A stretch of 29,120 bases of DNA, from contig JBBIRT010000022.1 in assembly GCA_037441725.1 (NCBI GenBank), forward strand, positions 1-29,120, read 5' to 3'. How positions within the stretch are numbered: position 1 is the first letter of the stretch; each line of letters starts with the position of its first letter. The position numbers and the translations under genes were made by a program. This DNA is from JBBIRT01 sp037441725 (GTDB lineage Bacteria; Desulfobacterota; BSN033; UBA1163). This document shows, one piece after another, positions 22,555 to 29,120 of the stretch. The notes below the pieces were generated by a model that saw nothing but the letters and a program-made list of their open reading frames with translations, did no database searches and had not been told where the DNA came from.

Positions 22555-24561
22555 CTAAAAGGAATAGCTCAGTCTCAATCGATATTGGATCCCATCCTGT
22601 TCGATGACATCCTGTATATGTTCACCTGAACCTGGATCATCATACCTTTTATTAAAAAGGTTATATACACTGGCTGAAACTTCCAAGCCTTTGAGGATAT
22701 TTTTCGAAAAAAGAGTGAGGTTGGTAATAAAAAATCCATTGGTTTTCTTGTTTGCCAGAGTCTTCCGACTGCTTGTGAATTGCTCCTCCACCCCAACAAA
22801 GAGTCTCTCCTTCAGGAACGGTAAGATCAAATTGAATTTTGCCAGATGTTTCGGTGAATTCGTTAGGGTTTCATTGGTAGATTCATCTTTTATCTTTTGA
22901 AAGGTATAACTGATATGTCCTTCTAAACCATTCTCCCATCTCCCTTCTAATTCAAGTTCAAACCCCTTGGCCTTTACCCTTCCCATATTTCGAAAGATCA
23001 AAAGGCCATCTCCAGGATCGATGGTTTGGGTGATGAGATCTTTGATATCATAATAAAAGATGGAGGAGGTCCCCCGGAGGTGAGCTCCAAAATATTGCTC
23101 ATAAACCAATTCATAAGTATGAATCTCTTCAGGTTTCAGGTTGGCATTTGGCTTGGCTGAAAGTCCTATATCACTGTAATAAAGTTCATACACATTCGGT
23201 GGACGAAAAGCGCTTCCATAGAGAAGCTTAAAAATGGTTTTCTCATAAGGGTAGTAGACCAAAGCAATTCTTGGATGGGTTGATCCTCCAAAGGTCTTAT
23301 AATGATCAAATCGAATCCCGGCATTTAAGATCAGATGACCAAGAATTGAGAATTCATCCTGAAGATAGAAGGCCCAATTGGTCGAATCCCTTCTATCATC
23401 AAGCAAAACAGTGAAGGGGAGTTCCACATAGTTCTTCTGATCTTGACGAAAATTATCATTCAGCTCTCCGCCTAAAACGACCTTATGCCTTTTGAGGAGG
23501 GTCTTGGCGAGCTTGAACTCTCCTCCCCACCACTGCCCCCGAGCAAAGTCCTTATTCTTTATGGAGCTGTAAATGTATTCCCCATGATAGGAATAGTCAT
23601 CATAATAGAGGTGGGTTGAAAGATCCAACCCATTTTCAAAAAAATGTTCATATCTTAAATCAAGATATCCCCGGGCATCAATGGTCCAATTATGGGAATC
23701 ATTAAAATCGGTATCATAGGAGGCCGTGGGAATTCCTTTTTTTCGATACCCATAGGCCCCATAGAGGGTCAAATCATGAAAGGAAATATTTCCAAAATAA
23801 TTATAGGAGTGATCATCATCGCAGTCCTCTGCAACCCCAAAATTGGTCGTTGGATCAGCAAATTCCTTATAAAAGAGATGGGGATTTCCACGGCTGGTAT
23901 AATAAGATCCTGAAAAAAGCATCTCTATACCGTTATGAAACTTATTCCCATAGCTTAGCCGGCCTTTATAAGTCTGGAAACTTCCCCATTCACCTGAAGC
24001 CTCAATCCCTTTTAGATCTCTTCCCCGTTTCGTAATGATATTGATCACCCCAAAAAATGCGTTTGCTCCATAGATCGAAGAACTTGGTCCTCGAATAATC
24101 TCAATCCGATCGATTAGCTCAATATCGAGGGGAAACTCTGTGCCTACAAAGGCGGTTTGATAGATATTGTCATTGATCCGATGCCCATTGATGAGAAGCA
24201 GGACTCGGGTATTATAATCTCCGGGTCGACTGAACCCACGGATCCCCACATAATGATAATTTCGATCATAAGAGATGAAGAATCCCCTTATACTTCGTAG
24301 GATATCTGCTAAAGTGCGATATCCGTACTTTTTAATTTCAGTGGCTGTGACAATACTAACCGACGAGGGAGCCTCTGTGACCTTCTGCTCATACTTGGAA
24401 GCCCCATAGACAGAAGGAATTTTTTGAAAAAGGATGGCCTCCTGGGTCCCTGTTCCAATGGAATCAGGGGAGATGGACTGTGGATAGGCTTTAAATGGAA
24501 AGAATAAATATAAAAAGGATAGAAGTATTATATATTTAAAACTCGTTATATCATTCTTCAT
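22555..24561 (-). CDS. TonB-dependent outer-membrane receptor
   Basis: This 668-residue protein has a signal peptide (about 1-28), a plug domain (about 57-175: APSSVSIVTATEIKKYG, IRGPSSSIYGANAFFGVINI) and a beta barrel of alternating aromatic strands ending in the typical terminal phenylalanine (LRLSYSF). It resembles siderophore, vitamin B12 and other TonB receptors, with plug motif GIRGFSRPGDYNTRVLLLINGHRIND; the ligand cannot be told. SFLYLFFPF marks the hydrophobic core of the signal peptide. No TonB-ExbB-ExbD genes are in the window. AAAGG lies about 6 bases upstream of the ATG. The binding-protein gene begins at the next base after its stop. The unit could gather a ligand across the outer membrane and report it to the kinase. 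The 120-base gap upstream has a TATATT hexamer but no good -35. Confidence 0.93.
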   Translation of the reverse strand: MKNDITSFKYIILLSFLYLFFPFKAYPQSISPDSIGTGTQEAILFQKIPSVYGASKYEQKVTEAPSSVSIVTATEIKKYGYRTLADILRSIRGFFISYDRNYHYVGIRGFSRPGDYNTRVLLLINGHRINDNIYQTAFVGTEFPLDIELIDRIEIIRGPSSSIYGANAFFGVINIITKRGRDLKGIEASGEWGSFQTYKGRLSYGNKFHNGIEMLFSGSYYTSRGNPHLFYKEFADPTTNFGVAEDCDDDHSYNYFGNISFHDLTLYGAYGYRKKGIPTASYDTDFNDSHNWTIDARGYLDLRYEHFFENGLDLSTHLYYDDYSYHGEYIYSSIKNKDFARGQWWGGEFKLAKTLLKRHKVVLGGELNDNFRQDQKNYVELPFTVLLDDRRDSTNWAFYLQDEFSILGHLILNAGIRFDHYKTFGGSTHPRIALVYYPYEKTIFKLLYGSAFRPPNVYELYYSDIGLSAKPNANLKPEEIHTYELVYEQYFGAHLRGTSSIFYYDIKDLITQTIDPGDGLLIFRNMGRVKAKGFELELEGRWENGLEGHISYTFQKIKDESTNETLTNSPKHLAKFNLILPFLKERLFVGVEEQFTSSRKTLANKKTNGFFITNLTLFSKNILKGLEVSASVYNLFNKRYDDPGSGEHIQDVIEQDGIQYRLRLSYSF

Positions 24562-24681
24562 CGATACCTTTTTCTACCAAACTTAAACCAGCAGACAAAT
24601 GATAAATTTCAATATAGATAAGAATCGGCTAATATAATGTTTTTCTTAATTTTTAGGTGTAGGAAAAACGAGGAAGGAGGA

Positions 24682-27045
24682 TTAAGAACTATCGAATCGT
24701 CCATCCAAGACTTCACGAACCTTTTGGGTTAAGGTGTTGATCGTGAAAGGTTTCTGGATATAAGGCCTCCCTCCTTTTAATATTTCATGATGGATGATTG
24801 GATTATCGGTGTAACCTGACATAAAAAGCACCTTCATTTCAGGTCGTTTCAATCTCAATTGATCTGCCAAATCCACACCATTCATCCCTGGCATGACCAA
24901 ATCAGTTATTAGAAGATGGATTGGACGGCTGTTGCTCTCCTCCAACAAGCGTAAGGCTTCATCTCCTCTTGTGGCTTCCAGAATCGTGTACCCATTTTTC
25001 CCCAGAATGGTTCGAGCCACCTTTCTAACACTCTCCTCATCTTCAACTAATAGAATGGTTTCAGAACCTGGATAAGATTTCCCGGAAGAATCTACAGGTT
25101 CAATGCTTTTTCCATCTTCCTCCAACTGTGGCAGATAGATTTTAAAGGTTGTCCCCTTTCCTGGTTCACTATCCATCCAGATATTTCCACCGCTCTGTTT
25201 AACGATTCCATAGACAGTAGAAAGGCCTAGTCCTGTCCCCTTCCCTTTTTCTTTGGTAGTAAAGAAGGGTTCAAAAATATGCTCCATCACCTCCTTAGAC
25301 ATCCCCATCCCATCATCGCTGATGGATATCATCACATACCGTCCAGGTATTGCATCGATATAGGATCGGGTAAAGGATTCATCCCATTCCACATTTTCTG
25401 TGTGAATGGTAATTCTCCCTCCCTGCGGCATGGCATCCCTCGAATTGACCACCAGGTTGAAGATCACTTGTTCGATCTGCCCAGGATCGGCTTTGACTCT
25501 TCCCAAATCCTTAGACAAGATGGTCATCAACTGAATATCCTCCCCGATCATTCGGCGGAGCATCTTTTCTATATTTTGAATAAGACTATTAATATCTAAA
25601 ATTTTGGGTTGAAGAACTTGTCTTCGGCTAAATGCAAGGAGTTGACGGGTCAGTGAAGCAGCATGCTCTGTGGCCTTCTTGATCTCTCTCATATCCTGGA
25701 AGATGCGACTCTTCTTATCGAGCTCTTCAAGAATTAAATCACTATAACCATTGATAACAGTCAGGAGGTTATTGAAATCATGGGCCACCCCACCTGCCAA
25801 CTGTCCAATGGCCTCCATCTTCTGAGACTGAAGAAGCTGTTCCTGAAGGGATCTCATCCGTTCCTCTGCCCGCTTCTGATCCGTAATATCGGAGAGGAGG
25901 CTGACAGCTCCAATGAGGTTCCCTGAATGATCCAGAATGGGATCAACAGAGACATTGAACCATCGGTCGTTCATAGAGAGAATGGTTGTTTCACGTTGAA
26001 GGGTCTCTTTCATCCTTAAAAAAGGACAATTCTCTATAGGTTCTGACGTGCCAAGAATCGTTTCCCAGCAGGAACGATTAATGATTTCATGGAATGGTTT
26101 CTTTAAGAAATCTTTCATGGCCTTGTTACATCGGAGGATTCTTCCATCAAGATCGAGTAATGAAACAAAGTCGTGAATGCTATCAAAAGTAGTCCTCCAC
26201 TGTTGAGCCGAATGAAGGAGAGACTCTTCTATTTTCTTTTTTTCGGTGATGTCCTGCATCATCCCAATAATATATTTTTTCCCATCTGAGGATTCAATTA
26301 TACGGAGGTGATCATAAAACCATTGATAGGAACCATCTGCTACCTTTCTGCGATATTGATATTCCTGATATCCCTTCTTAAAAAGTTGTGGAAGATTAGT
26401 AAGTATTTTAGGGCAGTCTTCAGGATGGATCTGTTCAGGACAAAATAAAGGTTTGCCCATAAAATCCTTATGATCAAATCCTGTCACCTCTTTAACGTTA
26501 TGGGTAATAAAGGAAGGGAGATAATCTCCTTCTCCACTTAGGGTATAGCTTACGATAGGCATAGATTCTAAGATGAGCGAAAGCTGTTGAGAAAGTTGTT
26601 TCAATCTCCTTTTCGTTTCAATAAGATCCGTCACATCATGGGCCACACCACTTACCACCCAACCCCCGTTCATTCTTTTACTCAAAATATTTTCGTATGC
26701 TATAATTCTTTTATCCCCTGAGGCTGTTTGAATGGACATTAAACCTCTTGAACCCCTTTTCTCTTTAATCTCTGAAAGATAATTATCAAATCGATCTCTC
26801 ATCTCGGGAACAAGAATATCCCGGACATTCATCCTTAATAGGGTTTCTTTGCCATAGCCAAGAAATTCAACTGCCCCTTGATTTAAAAATAGGAATTTCC
26901 CCTCAAGGTCGTGGAGATAAAATAAGGTCTTAGTAAGTTCCAATAACTCTCCAAATGAACTTTCGATTATTTTTTTCAAATTCTTATCCTTTTCTTTAAT
27001 GGTCTTATGTTGTTTGTTTGATATGAATGGCAATATTGGTGCCAA
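24682..27045 (-). CDS. Cytoplasmic PAS hybrid histidine kinase with receiver domain
   Basis: This 787-residue kinase has no membrane segment. Three PAS domains are seen (about 25-140, 155-270 and 283-392), the second with a PAC-like tail (QYRRKVADGSYQWFYDH). Then come HisKA with phospho-acceptor H422 (GGVAHDFNN), the ATPase domain (N534 in LVVNSRDAM, FFTTKEKGKGTGLGLS) and a C-terminal receiver with D715 (TDLVMPG) and K765. The transmitter-receiver half is nearly identical in layout and wording to that of the kinase at 19416-21581, so the two are recent paralogs. The start is unsure: TTG 27045 has no ribosome-binding site; a TTG at codon 23 follows AAAGGAT. It lies upstream of the receptor unit on the same strand, 120 bases away, and may be co-transcribed. 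Confidence 0.9.
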   Translation of the reverse strand: MAPILPFISNKQHKTIKEKDKNLKKIIESSFGELLELTKTLFYLHDLEGKFLFLNQGAVEFLGYGKETLLRMNVRDILVPEMRDRFDNYLSEIKEKRGSRGLMSIQTASGDKRIIAYENILSKRMNGGWVVSGVAHDVTDLIETKRRLKQLSQQLSLILESMPIVSYTLSGEGDYLPSFITHNVKEVTGFDHKDFMGKPLFCPEQIHPEDCPKILTNLPQLFKKGYQEYQYRRKVADGSYQWFYDHLRIIESSDGKKYIIGMMQDITEKKKIEESLLHSAQQWRTTFDSIHDFVSLLDLDGRILRCNKAMKDFLKKPFHEIINRSCWETILGTSEPIENCPFLRMKETLQRETTILSMNDRWFNVSVDPILDHSGNLIGAVSLLSDITDQKRAEERMRSLQEQLLQSQKMEAIGQLAGGVAHDFNNLLTVINGYSDLILEELDKKSRIFQDMREIKKATEHAASLTRQLLAFSRRQVLQPKILDINSLIQNIEKMLRRMIGEDIQLMTILSKDLGRVKADPGQIEQVIFNLVVNSRDAMPQGGRITIHTENVEWDESFTRSYIDAIPGRYVMISISDDGMGMSKEVMEHIFEPFFTTKEKGKGTGLGLSTVYGIVKQSGGNIWMDSEPGKGTTFKIYLPQLEEDGKSIEPVDSSGKSYPGSETILLVEDEESVRKVARTILGKNGYTILEATRGDEALRLLEESNSRPIHLLITDLVMPGMNGVDLADQLRLKRPEMKVLFMSGYTDNPIIHHEILKGGRPYIQKPFTINTLTQKVREVLDGRFDSS

Positions 27046-27266
27046 TTGTAAAAAATTAAATTAACCAATTGATATTAAAGAAATATTTTGTATCATCCAT
27101 AACCATCTGATACTGACAAAATATGTTACTATCGGACTTTTTGACAGAAAAAAATAATTGATTCTGCTTAGAAAATCAGGTAAAACCTTAACTGAACCAT
27201 TCTTATCAAGTCTATGAAAGCTAACCTAAATCGCGCAGACTTAAAAAATAGAAAGAGGAGTATCCC
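27046..27266. other. Intergenic control region between PAS kinase and gcvT-SHMT
   Basis: This 221-base AT-rich stretch separates two divergent genes. It holds a perfect TTGACA at 27141-27146 on the plus strand without a convincing -10 at proper spacing. On the minus strand TTGTCA (27114-27119) with GATGAT 16 bases on is only a weak promoter. AGAGGAG (27254-27260) is the ribosome-binding site of the gcvT-SHMT gene. No glycine riboswitch core was recognised. Confidence 0.4.
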
Positions 27267-29120
27267 ATGGGAAAAGATTTAAAACAGACCACCCTCTATT
27301 CATGGCATAAAGAACATGGTGGGCAAATGATCGAATTTGCAGGTTGGGAAATGCCTGTCGCCTATTCCCCAGGGATCTTCGAAGAACATCTCAACACCCG
27401 AAAATATGGAGGCCTTTTCGATATCTCACATATGGGGCGTTTTATGATAAGGGGAATGGATGCTATTCCTTTTATGCAACATGTCTTAACAAACAATGTG
27501 ATGGCCCTCGATCCAGGGATGGCCCAATATACCCTGATTCAGAACGAAGGAGGAGGAGCAATTGATGATGCCTACCTCTATCGTCTCGAGGAGGAGGCCC
27601 CTTCTCTCGAATCGAGATATCTACTCGTTGTAAATGCAGCTAATAAAGAGAAGGTTTGGGAATGGTTTCATATCCAAAGGAAGCAGTTTAAGAACATGGT
27701 GATTGAGGATAAGACCGATGAGATCGGAATGATCGCCTTACAGGGACCGAATGCAAAAAAGGTATTAGAAAAAATTCTATTAGAGGATCACACCAAGCTT
27801 CCTGATCCATGGAGAAATCGTTTAAAGGTCTGTGAGCTGGAGGGTGAGCATGTGCTCATCACCATCTCAAGAACAGGATATACTGGAGAACCCATATGTT
27901 TCGAATTGTTCTTACCCATGGAGAAGCTCAACCTCATATGGGAAAAGATCCTCAGGGCTGGGAAAGAGGAAGAGATCCTTCCTGTTGGGTTAGGAGCGAG
28001 GGATACTTTGAGACTCGAAGCCAGTCTTCCCCTTTACGGTCATGAATTGGGGATTGATCCCTTAGGGATAGAGATCCCTATTTATGCTGTCCCATCTGCT
28101 GCGAGGTTGGCCATGAGTTTCTCCACCTTAAAGGGGGATTTCATCGGACGGGATATCCTGAAAAGGCAATTCGAAGAGGTTACGGCAAGGGAGAGCGGAA
28201 AAGCTCTCCCCCCTAAGGAGAGACAGTTGGTTCCAAAAAGGATATTCCCGGTCACGATCCTTGGTGAAGGCATGATTCGAAAAGGGGATGAAGTTTTTGT
28301 GAAAGAGGAATTGGTCGGTCATGTGACCAGTGGGACCATGGTTCCCTATTGGGTTTTTTCTGATCGGGGCATCCTCTCAGAGCCAACGAATGAGAAGAAA
28401 ACAAGGGCCATCGGGCTTGCCTATATCGATTCGGGTTTAAGAGAGGGGCAAAAGATTGAGATTCACCATCGGGGGAAAAGGTTTGAAGGCCTGATCGTCG
28501 AAAGACATATCTCCAGTGAAGCCCCACCGTATGCTCACCCCATCTTAGCTCAAAAACCAAAGAAAATGGTAGTCCCCACTGGAAGTTTAAGCGACCGGTG
28601 TCAGGGACTCATCCAACGGGTGGCTGAAAATAACCTTTGGAGACAGAAAGAGACGTTTAACCTCATCCCTTCAGAAACCACCCCCTCCCTCCTTGTAAGA
28701 CTTCTCACCATCTCCGATCCATCAGGTCGTTATGCAGAGCACCGATTGATGAAGGCCTTCAAAGAAAGTGATGTCTTTTATTATCAGGGCACCCAATTGA
28801 TTGGAGAGATCGAGGTTCTCCTTGCAGAGGAACTTCGACGATTTATCGGATGTTCAGAGGTTGAAGCAAGGGTGATCAGTGGCCAGATGGCCAATACCGC
28901 CATCTTTAGTGGGATCGTGGATTACTTGAATCGTTTAGATCGAAGGAGTGAGCGTCGAAGGATTAGAAAGGTGATGAACCATCATATCGGAAGGGGTGGC
29001 CACCTGAGTGCACAACCCATGGGGGCTTTAAAAGACTTTGTGGCCAACGATCCAATGACAGAGCGACCTGCAACCATCTCTTTTCCAGTCATGAAGGAGG
29101 ATCTCTATCGGATTGATCTT
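27267..29120 (+). CDS. gcvT: GcvT aminomethyltransferase fused to a serine hydroxymethyltransferase-like domain (3' end cut)
   Basis: The frame is open for 618 codons to the window edge. Residues 1 to about 425 are a T protein of glycine cleavage: FAGWEMPV, DISHMGRF, GGGAIDDAYLYR (with the catalytic aspartate of IDD), RTGYTGEP, GLGARDTLRLEA, YGHEL and GHVTSGTM. It would take aminomethyl from lipoyl-GcvH, releasing ammonia and methylene-tetrahydrofolate. From about 445 the chain continues without a stop into an SHMT-like domain: NLIPSE (about 467-472), RYAE, YYQGTQ, VISGQMANTAIF and GRGGHLSAQPMG. The PLP lysine lies beyond the window. SHMT would use the same methylene-tetrahydrofolate with glycine to make serine, so the fusion joins consecutive steps. 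The SHMT part is divergent. AGAGGAG lies 6 bases before the ATG. It is 7.9 kb from the rest of the operon. Confidence 0.9.
   Translation, partial: MGKDLKQTTLYSWHKEHGGQMIEFAGWEMPVAYSPGIFEEHLNTRKYGGLFDISHMGRFMIRGMDAIPFMQHVLTNNVMALDPGMAQYTLIQNEGGGAIDDAYLYRLEEEAPSLESRYLLVVNAANKEKVWEWFHIQRKQFKNMVIEDKTDEIGMIALQGPNAKKVLEKILLEDHTKLPDPWRNRLKVCELEGEHVLITISRTGYTGEPICFELFLPMEKLNLIWEKILRAGKEEEILPVGLGARDTLRLEASLPLYGHELGIDPLGIEIPIYAVPSAARLAMSFSTLKGDFIGRDILKRQFEEVTARESGKALPPKERQLVPKRIFPVTILGEGMIRKGDEVFVKEELVGHVTSGTMVPYWVFSDRGILSEPTNEKKTRAIGLAYIDSGLREGQKIEIHHRGKRFEGLIVERHISSEAPPYAHPILAQKPKKMVVPTGSLSDRCQGLIQRVAENNLWRQKETFNLIPSETTPSLLVRLLTISDPSGRYAEHRLMKAFKESDVFYYQGTQLIGEIEVLLAEELRRFIGCSEVEARVISGQMANTAIFSGIVDYLNRLDRRSERRRIRKVMNHHIGRGGHLSAQPMGALKDFVANDPMTERPATISFPVMKEDLYRIDL

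Noticed and set aside
22555..24561. Assigning the TonB receptor to iron, B12 or another ligand
   Set aside because: Plug and barrel motifs are generic; no siderophore, cobalamin or metal genes lie nearby and no B12 riboswitch was seen upstream.
27141..27146. TTGACA as -35 box for the gcvT-SHMT gene
   Set aside because: The hexamers at 16-18 bases distance do not resemble TATAAT, so I did not call a promoter.
1..29120. CRISPR arrays, tRNA or rRNA genes, insertion sequences, prophage genes
   Set aside because: No regularly spaced repeats, no tRNA or rRNA motifs and no transposase, integrase or phage proteins were recognised on either strand.

Overview
The window looks like a chromosomal segment of a Gram-negative, probably anaerobic bacterium of the Desulfobacterota ('Deltaproteobacteria') type. 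The clues are a TonB-dependent receptor, a lipoprotein signal, split glycine decarboxylase subunits (GcvPA/GcvPB), a B12-binding radical SAM enzyme, two soluble-type hybrid kinases and frequent TTG starts. This placement is inference; no rRNA or marker tree is available. G+C is moderate (about 45% in rows counted by hand), with an AT-richer stretch inside the ketosynthase gene.

Layout. 1-3.6 kb: a possible divergent gene leaves the left edge (minus strand). An HpnR-like B12 radical SAM protein (plus) faces a minus-strand pair, alpha/beta hydrolase then PfkB-family kinase, whose promoter region carries a perfect 16-bp palindrome. 3.7-9.9 kb: a plus-strand run glmU-glmS-pcrA/uvrD-ACT protein (GcvR-like) begins with a good sigma70 promoter and a TTG start. 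9.9-13.3 kb: a minus-strand, overlapping pair encodes a FabF-like ketosynthase with an altered active site and a multi-pass membrane GAF sensor kinase. A palindrome covers the -35 box of its promoter.

13.5-19.4 kb: a tight plus-strand operon gcvH-gcvPA-gcvPB-lipB-lipA-patatin lipoprotein makes the H and P proteins of glycine cleavage and the enzymes that lipoylate GcvH. 19.4-27.0 kb: a minus-strand block holds a PAS hybrid kinase, a TonB receptor, a periplasmic substrate-binding protein and a second hybrid kinase. A terminator-like hairpin lies between the last two genes. The two hybrid kinases share a nearly identical transmitter-receiver half. 27.3 kb to the edge: a plus-strand reading frame fuses GcvT to a divergent serine hydroxymethyltransferase-like domain and runs off the window.

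How it fits together. GcvH, GcvPA, GcvPB and GcvT with lipoylation enzymes and an SHMT-like domain cover interconversion of glycine, serine, CO2, ammonia and methylene-tetrahydrofolate; only dihydrolipoyl dehydrogenase is missing here. The GcvR-like ACT protein may be a regulator of the same pathway. The most unusual items are the GcvT-SHMT fusion, the ketosynthase/membrane kinase pair, and the receptor-binding protein-kinase operon without ABC permease or ATPase.
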